Translations under genes and position numbers: made by a program | Notes under the pieces: generated by a model | What the model saw: the letters and a program-made list of their open reading frames with translations, nothing else | What the model was told of the DNA's origin: nothing | Database searches by the model: none | Part shown: positions 42,890 through 50,606 of the stretch, piece after piece | How the letters are laid out: every line of letters begins with the position of its first letter | How positions within the stretch are numbered: the stretch's first letter is position 1 | Origin: a virus | Length of the DNA: 53,546 nucleotides | IMG/VR virus record: IMGVR_UViG_3300035698_014122 | Span: 1-53,546 of that record | Strand: one strand, 5' to 3'

Positions 42890-43173
42890 TGAATTACTAT
42901 GTTTATGAATTAATAGACCCAAGAGCAGAAGAGCCTTTTTATATTGGAAAAGGTTCTTCTAAAAGAGCTGATTCTCATTTTTTTCCATCATCAAAGGGTG
43001 AAAATCCTTACAAAGACAATAAAATAAATAAATTATTAAAACTTGGATTTAACAGAAAGGATATAATAAAGTATTTATTTTGCAGTAGTGATGAAAATAA
43101 GGTATTGAAAATTGAAGAGTTTTTAATAGATAATAGTAGAGAAAGTTCGAATATTTATAATAGGATAATGTAA
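42889..43173 (+). CDS. Small GIY-YIG nuclease-like protein
   Basis: 94 aa from the ATG at 42889, which overlaps the preceding stop (TGATG). NYYVYELIDPRAEEPFYIGKGSSKRADSH is the GIY-YIG core of the type seen in LEM-3-like and homing nucleases (YxY...FYIGKG...R...H). No DNA-binding domain follows, so it may be a minimal nuclease or a remnant of a mobile endonuclease inserted between virion genes. Confidence 0.75.
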   Translation: MNYYVYELIDPRAEEPFYIGKGSSKRADSHFFPSSKGENPYKDNKINKLLKLGFNRKDIIKYLFCSSDENKVLKIEEFLIDNSRESSNIYNRIM

Positions 43174-43180
43174 AGATACT
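43170..43180 (+). promoter_or_regulatory. GTAAAGRTAAT motif variant (candidate late promoter)
   Basis: GTAAAGATACT overlaps the GIY-YIG stop codon, 35 nt before the next ATG. Confidence 0.4.
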
Positions 43181-43204
43181 TATATATACAAACAAGAGGA
43201 AAAA

Positions 43205-43837
43205 ATGGAATCATTTAATGAATATGTAGAATTAAAAGAAGAAGAAGCTTATACTCAAGAAATGCTTAATGAAGATCCTTTAATTATTGCAGGAGCTGTT
43301 TTAGGTTATGCGGCCGCAGGATTATTAATTGGATGGGGCGGAGCGCTTCTCGTGACTGGATATACAAAACTTTTAGGCAAATTTGTAACTTCAATAAAAA
43401 GAACTTATAAGAGATTTTTCAAAAAAGATAAATCTCCTACTGAAATTACTAAGGCTCTTAAAGATTTGAAGACAGACACAAATGTTAGGATTCAACAGAA
43501 TAAAATGAAGGACGAGTCAAGAAAATATGACGAAGACTTCAAGGAAGTATTTGCGGCAATACGCGATAAAGAAGCGATTGTAACTAAAGAAAAAGTTTTA
43601 CAGTTAAAACTTGATCAGAAACTCATAAATAGAATGGTAGTACTTGAAACAACAAGAGCTTTTGGTGAACCACCATTACATTACGGAAACACTGGCAATA
43701 GCGCATATCTTTTTGTTAAAAAAGTTTTAGGAATAAAAGTTGCACAAGCTGCTTCGATGGTAGTTAAAAAAGCTTTTGAAAGTAAAGGTACTGAATTAGT
43801 AAAAGAACCAGAACCAAAAGTAACAGGAGATAAATAA
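43205..43837 (+). CDS. Leader-bearing protein with membrane hairpin, ejection protein candidate
   Basis: 210 aa. MESFNEYVELKEEEAYTQEM then LNE|DPLI is an acidic leader with an LNE site. Residues about 26-55 are a Gly/Ala-rich hydrophobic hairpin (AGAVLGYAAAGLLIGWGGALL), followed by a strongly basic helical region. The combination suggests a head-packaged protein that inserts in the host membrane at infection. Confidence 0.55.
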   Translation: MESFNEYVELKEEEAYTQEMLNEDPLIIAGAVLGYAAAGLLIGWGGALLVTGYTKLLGKFVTSIKRTYKRFFKKDKSPTEITKALKDLKTDTNVRIQQNKMKDESRKYDEDFKEVFAAIRDKEAIVTKEKVLQLKLDQKLINRMVVLETTRAFGEPPLHYGNTGNSAYLFVKKVLGIKVAQAASMVVKKAFESKGTELVKEPEPKVTGDK

Positions 43838-43838
43838 T

Positions 43839-44237
43839 ATGGCTTTATTAGTGCCAAATGTTGGCGAAGCAGAAATGCTTAAAAGAATTTTAGGACAAAC
43901 TACGACTGATGTTGTAGTTAAACTTTATAGTAATTCATACGTTCCATTAGAAACTTCTGTAGTAGGAGATTTCACAGAAAATGCAGAAGCAGGATATGCA
44001 TCAGCAACTTTAACGGCCGCGAGTTGGACTATTGCTGGAGATCCTACTGAAGCAAGTTACGCAGAGCAAAGTTTTGTATTTGACGCAGCAGCATCTACGG
44101 CTAACGTTGAGGGTTATTTTATAACTAACGTTGCTGGAACAATAGTTTTATGGGCAGAGAAATTTTCTGATGGCCCTTATACAATACCAACTAGAGGTGG
44201 AACGGTATTTGTAATACCTAAAATACAGTTAGCTTAA
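43839..44237 (+). CDS. Virion structural protein, 132 aa
   Basis: Beta-rich with the pattern VVVKLYSNSYVPLETSVVGDFTE, then GYASATLTAASWTIA and ASYAEQSFVFDA, which I associate with small structural proteins near neck genes in many tailed phages. The exact position in the virion is unknown. One base separates it from the previous gene. Confidence 0.65.
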   Translation: MALLVPNVGEAEMLKRILGQTTTDVVVKLYSNSYVPLETSVVGDFTENAEAGYASATLTAASWTIAGDPTEASYAEQSFVFDAAASTANVEGYFITNVAGTIVLWAEKFSDGPYTIPTRGGTVFVIPKIQLA

Positions 44238-44256
44238 ATTTTTATAGGAGAAAATT

Positions 44257-44451
44257 ATGACAGATAGAAAGAAAAAAGGAATTGGATTCCTTGTATCAGG
44301 GCTTGTTACAGCAGGAGTTGGAGCAGTTTTGATTAGTGTTGGTATAACACCAGATTGGGTTACTACTGGATTAGTAGTAATTGGTGCTATTGGAAACGCA
44401 TTAGGATTTGCTTTTGTATTCCCTGATGTTGAAAAACAGATAGAAAAGTAA
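44257..44451 (+). CDS. Small two-helix membrane protein, second holin candidate
   Basis: 64 aa with basic N-terminus, two hydrophobic segments (about 9-27 and 34-54) and a charged C-terminus. Late position and topology fit a holin or antiholin; no sequence family recognised. Confidence 0.5.
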   Translation: MTDRKKKGIGFLVSGLVTAGVGAVLISVGITPDWVTTGLVVIGAIGNALGFAFVFPDVEKQIEK

Positions 44452-44470
44452 TTTAATACAACTTGAACAT

Positions 44471-44501
44471 AAGGTTGGACTCGATGTCCAACCTTTTTTT
44501 T
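44471..44501 (+). terminator. Intrinsic terminator
   Basis: AAGGTTGGAC / GTCCAACCTT stem (10 bp) with a 5-base loop and T-run. Confidence 0.92.
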
Positions 44502-44515
44502 GTACGTAAAGATAA

Positions 44516-44526
44516 TATAAAGGATA
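44516..44526 (+). promoter_or_regulatory. GTAAAGRTAAT motif (candidate late promoter)
   Basis: GTAAAGATAAT 18 nt before the ATG at 44534, directly after a terminator, so a new transcript must start here. Confidence 0.6.
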
Positions 44527-44533
44527 AACGAAT

Positions 44534-44719
44534 ATGCCAAGTTATATAGGAAACGGAGAAATATTAATAAGTGGCTCAGCATCATATAAGAAGATAGAAC
44601 CATATCTTTTAAGTTTTGCTTCGTTTTCAAAAAATAGAGAGTATGAAGCTGGACTTGATGAGAATAACAAATATCCAGAAGATTACGCAGAAAATTATTC
44701 AGATATATTTAATAGTTAA
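44534..44719 (+). CDS. Hypothetical small protein, 61 aa
   Basis: Unknown; aromatic and Ser/Asn-rich. First gene of the neck-sheath transcript. The ribosome site is AAAGGAT. Confidence 0.55.
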   Translation: MPSYIGNGEILISGSASYKKIEPYLLSFASFSKNREYEAGLDENNKYPEDYAENYSDIFNS

Positions 44720-44730
44720 AGAGGAAGTAA

Positions 44731-45525
44731 ATGCAACAATGGGTTGATTTTATGTCAAAATCCTATATAGATTCAGTTGGGCCTGAAGTTAAAGTTTTCA
44801 AGATGGATAAAACTGAAACACAGCTTGATGAATTATATGGTGAAAGCAGTCAGGGAAGAATTTATTTACCTCCATTTCCAATAAGAACAATTTATGATAG
44901 CAATAAGTGGGTTGGCTTTTTAGATGCTGGTGGATATCAAGAGCAAGAAGAAACTCTTACTATGATGATAAACTTTGGTAATATGGTAAAGAAGATCACT
45001 GATCTTAGAAAGAAACACGTAGCAGAATTATACATAAGTTATGCCGGAAAGGGAACTCCTTTTGTTGAGAAAGTAGATAGTGTACTTATATTATACGTTA
45101 ATAATAAAGTTCATTTAACAATTGATTTAACTAATAATCTTTTTTCAACCATTAGAAAATTAGCAAGTAGAATAGATATGTATACTAATTGGTCTTGTAA
45201 GATAGAAGGTGAAAATGATTTAAGCGTAAATCTTATTGATTTTAATAAAACTTCATTTAATCAAAGAGAAACAATGATTTATACAATAGATCAAACATAT
45301 AAAAATATAACCGATGTTATAGAAATGGGAGATACAATTCTTACAAGTAGATATAGATTATATGAAGTAACATCAGCCGCTCCTGCGGGTGATTTTGGAT
45401 GGAATTATTCTTTATGGCAATTAGGCTTAGAATTAGCGTCGCCAGATAGATTTAACCTTCCAGGAAATTATATAGAACAAATGAGAGATAATCAACATGG
45501 TCTTACAAAGACAAAAACGGAGTAA
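44731..45525 (+). CDS. Neck protein (gp14-like)
   Basis: 264 aa. TQLDELYGESSQGRIYLPPFPIRTI resembles the LYGE-type core of T4-like gp14 neck proteins, which are also about 250 residues long. The C-terminal part (YRLYEVTSAAPAGDFGWNYSLWQLGLELASPDRF) is a beta barrel typical of head-tail joining proteins. The assignment also rests on its place between a gp13-like gene and the sheath gene. Confidence 0.6.
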   Translation: MQQWVDFMSKSYIDSVGPEVKVFKMDKTETQLDELYGESSQGRIYLPPFPIRTIYDSNKWVGFLDAGGYQEQEETLTMMINFGNMVKKITDLRKKHVAELYISYAGKGTPFVEKVDSVLILYVNNKVHLTIDLTNNLFSTIRKLASRIDMYTNWSCKIEGENDLSVNLIDFNKTSFNQRETMIYTIDQTYKNITDVIEMGDTILTSRYRLYEVTSAAPAGDFGWNYSLWQLGLELASPDRFNLPGNYIEQMRDNQHGLTKTKTE

Positions 45526-45528
45526 AAG

Positions 45529-46296
45529 ATGAAAAGCAAAGGATTAGGAAAATCATTAGATAGAAAATTAGAAAGTATGCTTAATGAAGCTTCTAAAGAA
45601 ATCACTGGACTTTATACAATAGTAGTTAAAGATGGTAACACCGAAAGAAGATTTACATTTCAAAGCCATAAGATAGGTTCTTTAAGAAAAGAACTCGCTA
45701 AAAGATATGGTTCTAAAGTAGTAACTAAAATTTCAGCTGCTATAAAGAAAGCTGAAACAAAAGGAACATTGAAGAATTTTGCTACAGATGATTCAGTTGA
45801 CTTTGAAATCAACGGTGAAAAAGTAAAATCTGTTTTCAAAGAAGGCGAACCTTTAGAAGAAGCTATGAAAGATGGTGGTGTACCTGATGGAACTGGCCCT
45901 CACGGAAGAGGCGATGGCCCAGGAAAAGGCAGAGCAGATGGTTCTGGAATGAGAGTTATGAGAAAATGCTCTAAAACTGGTAAAAATACTCTTGTTAAAA
46001 AATTTAATGATACTGATAAAGCTAAAGAATTTATTAAAACAAAAAATGCATCTGGAAAGAAGTATTTTATTGAAACAACGATTGAAATAAAAGATCCATC
46101 AGGTAAAAATGTTGAAGTAGATGGTAAAAAGTTTAAGGGAACTATAGGAGATTTAAAGTCTAATCCTAAATACAAAAACTTATTAGCTACTGTAATTAAA
46201 AAGTATGGTTCTCTCAAGTCATTTGGTGGAGACGATGCAAAAGTAGATATATCCAGAAGTGCTGATGGAATGATAAAAGTAAATAAAGATGCATAA
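45529..46296 (+). CDS. Leader-bearing protein with Gly-rich GTGPxGRG segment
   Basis: 255 aa. An N-terminal leader ends SMLNE|ASKEI. The central segment GTGPHGRGDGPGKGRADG resembles DUF5320-type Gly-rich motifs and recurs in a small gene at the right end of the window. Flanking parts are Lys-rich alpha/beta units that look duplicated (KKFNDTDKAKEFIKTK). Possibly head-packaged. Confidence 0.5.
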   Translation: MKSKGLGKSLDRKLESMLNEASKEITGLYTIVVKDGNTERRFTFQSHKIGSLRKELAKRYGSKVVTKISAAIKKAETKGTLKNFATDDSVDFEINGEKVKSVFKEGEPLEEAMKDGGVPDGTGPHGRGDGPGKGRADGSGMRVMRKCSKTGKNTLVKKFNDTDKAKEFIKTKNASGKKYFIETTIEIKDPSGKNVEVDGKKFKGTIGDLKSNPKYKNLLATVIKKYGSLKSFGGDDAKVDISRSADGMIKVNKDA

Positions 46297-46562
46297 TGAA
46301 CAAAGTAGAAATACTTAAAACTTATGAAAAAGCTATAACTGGCAGGCTTGATAAGTTTCTATCTAAAATAGAAAAAAATGAGTCTGTCAAATCAGCTTCA
46401 CTAAAAAATAATAAAGTACATATAGAATTTGCAGAACCAGTAGACATAGAAGGTCAAAATGTTTTGAATGTATTTATATACGGTGGAGCAATAAAGAAAT
46501 CGGATAGTAAAGATAACATAGACGAGCAATACTTTCAGATACCAGCAATTGGAGATTTTTAA
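46296..46562 (+). CDS. Hypothetical protein, 88 aa
   Basis: Starts at the base of the preceding stop and ends at the next start (overlaps of 1 nt). Small alpha/beta protein, unknown; probable assembly or head-tail joining factor from position. Confidence 0.55.
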   Translation: MNKVEILKTYEKAITGRLDKFLSKIEKNESVKSASLKNNKVHIEFAEPVDIEGQNVLNVFIYGGAIKKSDSKDNIDEQYFQIPAIGDF

Positions 46563-47176
46563 TGCCTAACTTAGTAGAACATTTTTTATTTAAGCAACAA
46601 TCAATTGCTGTTAAAGCATTTTTAAAAGCTAAACTTTGGCTGAGTAGATATCCTGCTGATATGAATGTTGATGTTTTTTATGCTACTCCTGAAAGAGCTT
46701 TTTCAAAGTTAATTGCACCAATTATAAATGGTGGAAATTTATATCCTACGATTTCGGTAGTATTACAGAGTATGGAAATGGCTGCTGGGCAAACTCCCGG
46801 AGGATTTTTCAAGAAGTATGCACAGTCAAAGTCAGATCCTAATGTTTTTGAAGAATATAAACATCCATTAGTATATGAATTAACTTATAGAGCAACAGTT
46901 TGGTCTGCTCTACAAACAGATATGGATGTTTTATTATACCAAGCAATGACCTCTGCACCACAAAATAATAAATTTGCTACGGTAGTTGATGGTCAGTGGA
47001 TGGAAATAGAAGTAAAAACCCCACAGTCAGAAAGTGTTTTAGATCCAGGTGAAGCTAGAGATGTATCGTTCCGATACGGATTTGACCTCATGGTTCCAAG
47101 AGCATATCTTCCTCTTAATCATGAAGAGTACTATGGACGGATATTATCTACTGAAGAAGTGTATGATATTATCTAA
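46562..47176 (+). CDS. Tail completion / sheath-terminator-type protein
   Basis: 204 aa. YKHPLVYELTYRATVWSALQTDMDVLLYQAM is a pattern seen in phage tail-end proteins next to sheath genes, and gene order (gp13-like, gp14-like, this, sheath) parallels T4 13-14-15-18. I therefore favour a gp15-like role, but sequence evidence is limited. Confidence 0.5.
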   Translation: MPNLVEHFLFKQQSIAVKAFLKAKLWLSRYPADMNVDVFYATPERAFSKLIAPIINGGNLYPTISVVLQSMEMAAGQTPGGFFKKYAQSKSDPNVFEEYKHPLVYELTYRATVWSALQTDMDVLLYQAMTSAPQNNKFATVVDGQWMEIEVKTPQSESVLDPGEARDVSFRYGFDLMVPRAYLPLNHEEYYGRILSTEEVYDII

Positions 47177-47188
47177 AGGAGTTTTTAA

Positions 47189-47341
47189 GTGTCCTATAAG
47201 ATATTTAACAAAACATACCAACCAATCAAACTGGTTGGTTGTATTGTATTAAAGAGAAACTTTATTATAATAGATAAATTAACATCTCAAGTAAAAAGAT
47301 TAGAAAGAAAAGGGTTGTTATTTATTAAAAAAATGAAGTAG
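47189..47341 (+). CDS. Small basic protein, 50 aa
   Basis: GTG start behind AAAGGAG. Sequence begins VSYKIFNKTYQPIKLVG, with a hydrophobic middle and a Lys/Arg-rich end. Its TAG overlaps a GTAAAGGTAAG motif. It fills the gap between tail completion and sheath genes. Unknown function. Confidence 0.6.
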   Translation: MSYKIFNKTYQPIKLVGCIVLKRNFIIIDKLTSQVKRLERKGLLFIKKMK

Positions 47342-47351
47342 TAAAGGTAAG
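47341..47351 (+). promoter_or_regulatory. GTAAAGRTAAT motif variant (candidate late promoter)
   Basis: GTAAAGGTAAG, 40 nt before the sheath gene start. Confidence 0.5.
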
Positions 47352-47380
47352 TTTATAGATAATTTTATGGAGGAAATAAA

Positions 47381-49339
47381 ATGGCTAAATCACCTAGTAT
47401 TACAATATTAGAGAAAAATATGTCTGCTTATACAGTAACGTCTTCCGATACAGTGCTTGCGATAGTTGGATATGCTACCAAAGGCCCAATCGGAACGCCT
47501 ACTTTAGTGACATCACGAACTGATTTTAACACGAAATTTGGAACCAGCGTAATCGGTTCACCTTATGCCGCATTAGCAGCGTATAGAGCATTTAATCAGG
47601 GAAATCAAGTAATTTTTGATAGAGTTGCAACAGAAACCGGAGATTATGCAGCATCAGCAGCAGAAGTTGTTGTTTCAACAGACGCAGTTACAGTTTCAGC
47701 AGGAACGATGGGAATCGATCTTGGAGCAGATCCAATGGCTGGATTGACAGCAGCAGAAACTTATGGTCTTGTGATTACAATTGACGGTGGAACAGAACAA
47801 GAAGTTTCAATAACCGCAGATGGCTCAGAAGGAGATACTGTTGCATCAGTAAAAACAGAAATTGATACTGCTCTTGCAGCAGAAGGAACTGAAGCAACGG
47901 CAGCACTTGTTGGAAATATAATTACAATTACTTCTGGAACTACAGGAATTTTAAGTAAAGTTTTAATTGCAACAGGTTCAGAAGCAACAAATGATTTAAT
48001 CGGTTCTGGAACAGAGCCAATAGTTGTAGTAGCAGCAGTAGACGGAGTTGCAGCAGCAGACGGAGATTTTGTTCAATTCGCAGCTTTAGAAAAAGGTTCT
48101 TCAACAAACCTTCTCTCTGTTGTTAAATCAACGAGAACAAATCCTGTTACAGATACTGATATTTATAAGATCGAAGTTTTATATGACGATGAAGTTGTAG
48201 AAACTTTTGATGATGTAAGTTTTACAATAGCTAATGCTACATATTTCAAAACAGTTATAAATCAGGATTCCGATAATGGTGGATCAGAATATATAGAAAT
48301 AGATGTTCTCGACGGTGCTGTAGATGCATTAACTACTGTTTTAGATGACGGAACTTATGAATTAGGAGAAGGAACAACAGCATATACAGCATTAGATGCA
48401 CTTTCTGCTTATGATTATGTTCTTGGACTTGATGGATTTGATTCTGAAGCAATTGCTTTGGCAAATGAAGGACTTTTCACGGCAGAACTTACAACAGCAT
48501 CTGGACTTGCAAATGGTGAAGCTTTTGATTATCATATTCTTATTACACCTGATATGCCAGAAGTAACAGTTCAAGACGCAGCTTTAACGTTAGCTGAATA
48601 TAGAGAAGATTTTATATATATAGTAGATCCTCCTTTTGGATATACTTATGACGAAGTTGTAGACTGGCATAATGGAAAACATGGTGACAGAACTTCAGCA
48701 ATAAATACTTCTTATGGTGCTATGTATTGGAGTTGGTTAAAAGATTTTAATTCAGATACAAGTGAATATGTTTGGTGTCCACCATCTGTATTTGTAGCTG
48801 AAAAATTCATGGAAGTTGATAGACTTTATGGCCCTTGGGCAGCACCAGCAGGTGACTTAAGAGGAAAAATTACAGCCGCTGATTATGAATCTTCACCATC
48901 TTTCGCAGAAAGAGAATTAATGTATGGTGACTTTAATGCTGTTAACCCAATCGTTAACTTTGTATCTAAAGGTCTTGAGATTTACGGACAGAAAACTCTT
49001 CTTAGAGATACTTCTTCTCTTAATAGATTGAGTGTTAGAAGAATGATTATTTTCGCAAAGAAATTAATTAAAAAGGCTCTTGAGGCTATAATCTTCGAAC
49101 CTCATAATCCTGAGTCTTGGAGAAAAGCAACTAATTCGGTTACAGCAATTCTTGAACCAATTAGACAAGCTGGTGGTATCGACAAGTACAGTGTAATTAT
49201 TGACAGTTCTGTTAATACAGCAGACGTAATCGCACAGAATATAATGAAAGGTACTATCAAGATTATTCCTATGAATACTATTGAAATTGTAGAAATTACA
49301 ATGCAAGTACATAAATCTGGAGCTTCATTAAGCGAATAA
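47381..49339 (+). CDS. 18: Tail sheath protein (gp18-like)
   Basis: 652 aa, the same size as T4 gp18. The N-terminus has SPSITILEKN, then VLAIVGYATKGPIGTPTLVTS, and GSPYAALAAYRAFNQGN; the C-terminal domain has RRMIIFAKKLIKKALEAIIFEPHNPESWRKA, the conserved core that interlocks neighbouring subunits. The middle (about 100-320) is a variable outer insertion with a repeated Ig-like pattern. It contracts to drive the tail tube through the envelope. A TGGAGG ribosome site precedes it. Confidence 0.93.
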   Translation: MAKSPSITILEKNMSAYTVTSSDTVLAIVGYATKGPIGTPTLVTSRTDFNTKFGTSVIGSPYAALAAYRAFNQGNQVIFDRVATETGDYAASAAEVVVSTDAVTVSAGTMGIDLGADPMAGLTAAETYGLVITIDGGTEQEVSITADGSEGDTVASVKTEIDTALAAEGTEATAALVGNIITITSGTTGILSKVLIATGSEATNDLIGSGTEPIVVVAAVDGVAAADGDFVQFAALEKGSSTNLLSVVKSTRTNPVTDTDIYKIEVLYDDEVVETFDDVSFTIANATYFKTVINQDSDNGGSEYIEIDVLDGAVDALTTVLDDGTYELGEGTTAYTALDALSAYDYVLGLDGFDSEAIALANEGLFTAELTTASGLANGEAFDYHILITPDMPEVTVQDAALTLAEYREDFIYIVDPPFGYTYDEVVDWHNGKHGDRTSAINTSYGAMYWSWLKDFNSDTSEYVWCPPSVFVAEKFMEVDRLYGPWAAPAGDLRGKITAADYESSPSFAERELMYGDFNAVNPIVNFVSKGLEIYGQKTLLRDTSSLNRLSVRRMIIFAKKLIKKALEAIIFEPHNPESWRKATNSVTAILEPIRQAGGIDKYSVIIDSSVNTADVIAQNIMKGTIKIIPMNTIEIVEITMQVHKSGASLSE

Positions 49340-49358
49340 ACTTAATGGAATAGCAATA

Positions 49359-49388
49359 AAAAAGACACTCAATTGAGTGTCTTTTTTT
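49359..49388. terminator. Bidirectional intrinsic terminator after the sheath gene
   Basis: GACACTC-AATT-GAGTGTC stem with A-run and T-run, identical in stem to 14413. Confidence 0.9.
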
Positions 49389-49402
49389 ATATTAAAATTG
49401 TA

Positions 49403-49798
49403 TTAAAATGTTTTTGGGTTATCTGTCTCAACTATATCAACAGAAAAACCTGCTTTTACATCCGCGCCTTCTGCTGGGTCAACAGAAAAACCCGCTTTTT
49501 CATCTGCACCTTTTGCTGGTTCAACAGCAATTTCTGCTTTTTCATCTGTGCCTTCTGTTGGTTCAACAGCAATTCCTGCTTTTTCGTCTGTGCCTTCTGT
49601 TGGTTCAACAGCAATTCCTGCTTTTTCGTCTGTACCTTCTATTGGTTCAATAGCAATTCCTGCTTTTATATCTGTGCCTTCTGTTGGTTCAACAGCAATT
49701 CCTGCTTTTATATCTGTACCTTCTGTTGGTTCAATAACAGTTCCTGCTTTTGCGTCTGTACCATCTACAAGATCTATAGTTACTTGTTCATCAGCCAT
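49403..49798 (-). CDS. Tandem-repeat acidic protein (14-residue repeat)
   Basis: 131 aa. About eight copies of a 14-residue unit, consensus GTDEKAGIAVEPTE, follow MADEQVTIDLVD; the last two are diverged (GADVKAGFSVDIVE). The repeat is 42 nt at DNA level. The minus frame is chosen because of a GAGGAG ribosome site, a sensible composition and an upstream coupled gene; the plus-strand reading would be Cys/Phe-rich. Function unknown; a repeating beta structure or an adhesive tail is possible. Confidence 0.7.
   Translation of the reverse strand: MADEQVTIDLVDGTDAKAGTVIEPTEGTDIKAGIAVEPTEGTDIKAGIAIEPIEGTDEKAGIAVEPTEGTDEKAGIAVEPTEGTDEKAEIAVEPAKGADEKAGFSVDPAEGADVKAGFSVDIVETDNPKTF
49420..49770 (-). repeat. 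42-bp coding tandem repeat array
   Basis: Eight in-phase units that keep the reading frame, with third-position differences between units. The unit number could vary by recombination. Confidence 0.8.
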
Positions 49799-50063
49799 TG
49801 TTTATCTCCTCTTCTGAATAAAATTCTTCTTCATCTATAGTTACCTTTTCATTTAGTAAAAAGAAGTAAATATTTTTACAGGATTCTCTGCTTGCTGCAG
49901 CTTCTTCAAGTATGATGTGAAACATATCGTCTATAATGCCATCGCTTAAGACTTTTCCAAAATCCTCTTCTGGAAAAAAGTCATTACATAATTTCAAAAT
50001 GTTTTTACCAGATGTTTCCGAAAGACTGTTTTCTATTGTATCAATTACTTCTGTTAATTCCAA
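49791..50063 (-). CDS. Hypothetical acidic protein, 90 aa
   Basis: Helical, acidic, ends EEFYSEEEINNG and overlaps the repeat-protein start by 8 bases. Unknown family. Confidence 0.6.
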   Translation of the reverse strand: MELTEVIDTIENSLSETSGKNILKLCNDFFPEEDFGKVLSDGIIDDMFHIILEEAAASRESCKNIYFFLLNEKVTIDEEEFYSEEEINNG

Positions 50064-50072
50064 TTCTTTTTC

Positions 50073-50210
50073 CTATTCTTTATACCACTCGCCGGCCTTA
50101 AATATAATTACTATTACAACAGCAGTTACTCCAACAGCTACATGTGGATACAATCCGCACAAAAGAATAACAACTCCTGCAAAAACAAGCCCAGCTATTA
50201 ACTTACCCAT
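50073..50210 (-). CDS. Small two-helix membrane protein, 45 aa
   Basis: MGKLIAGLVFAGVVILLCGL, then YPHVAVGVTAVVIVIIFKAG and a WYKE tail. AAGGATAT precedes the ATG. Two short membrane helices with a Pro/His turn. Unknown early membrane protein. Confidence 0.65.
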   Translation of the reverse strand: MGKLIAGLVFAGVVILLCGLYPHVAVGVTAVVIVIIFKAGEWYKE

Positions 50211-50240
50211 AAATATTCATATCCTTTTTTATTTTTAGAC

Positions 50241-50325
50241 AAAAAAAGTGTAGCGAATAAATGATTGTTCTCAAGTTTGAAGGGGGATAAACAAACTAAG
50301 GAAAATGAACAATCACAGCTACACT
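50241..50325 (-). ncRNA. Structured small RNA with three nested stems and a poly-U end
   Basis: Read on the minus strand: AGTGTAGC (50325-50318) pairs with GCTACACT (50254-50247); TGATTGTTC with GAACAATCA (9 bp); AGTTTG with CAAACT; the apical loop is TTTATCCCCCTT, and the 3' end runs into seven T. The long end-to-end helix, pyrimidine-rich loop and U tail recall Y RNAs in shape, but the bulged Ro-site sequence is absent. It may equally be an elaborate terminator for the upstream gene. A GTAAAGATAAC motif lies just upstream at 50358-50348. Confidence 0.6.
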
Positions 50326-50354
50326 GTAAATTATTATTGTTATTACTGTTATCT

Positions 50355-50558
50355 TTACTTTACTGGAACTTTTGGTTTAACTTCATATTTATTTTTAGCC
50401 CAAGCTTCAATCTGTTCCATGTCTTCCATTAATTGTTTAATGTCATCATTACGAACAGTAACTGTCCAGTTATAACCTTTTGTGTTTTTGGTTACTTCAA
50501 GCTTATATGTTTTAGGAAGTTCTACTTCATTTTCTCCACCAGTTTCTACTTTATCCAT
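50355..50558 (-). CDS. Hypothetical protein, 67 aa
   Basis: A compact beta-rich core (YKLEVTKNTKGYNWTVTVRND) followed by a helix (IKQLMEDMEQIEAWAKNKY). It lies directly behind an early promoter with an AAGGAG ribosome site. This shape is common among small early phage proteins; function unknown. Confidence 0.65.
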   Translation of the reverse strand: MDKVETGGENEVELPKTYKLEVTKNTKGYNWTVTVRNDDIKQLMEDMEQIEAWAKNKYEVKPKVPVK

Positions 50559-50575
50559 ATATTTCTCCTTAGTTA

Positions 50576-50604
50576 ATTATACTAAATTATTCTTTTATTG
50601 TCAA
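50576..50604 (-). promoter_or_regulatory. Early-type sigma-70 promoter
   Basis: TTGACA at 50604-50599, 17-nt spacer, TATAAT at 50581-50576. Drives the 67-aa gene and probably the structured RNA beyond it. Confidence 0.87.
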
Positions 50605-50606
50605 TG

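Noticed and set aside
47049-47252. 67-aa ORF overlapping the tail-completion gene end
   Set aside because: Out-of-frame shadow; the GTG-started 50-aa gene at 47189 has the ribosome site and fills the gap.
49420-49770. CRISPR-like array of regularly spaced repeats
   Set aside because: Units abut without unique spacers, keep a reading frame and encode a repetitive protein.
49373-49840. Plus-strand Cys/Phe-rich repetitive ORF
   Set aside because: Antisense reading of the 14-residue repeat gene; implausible composition and no start context.
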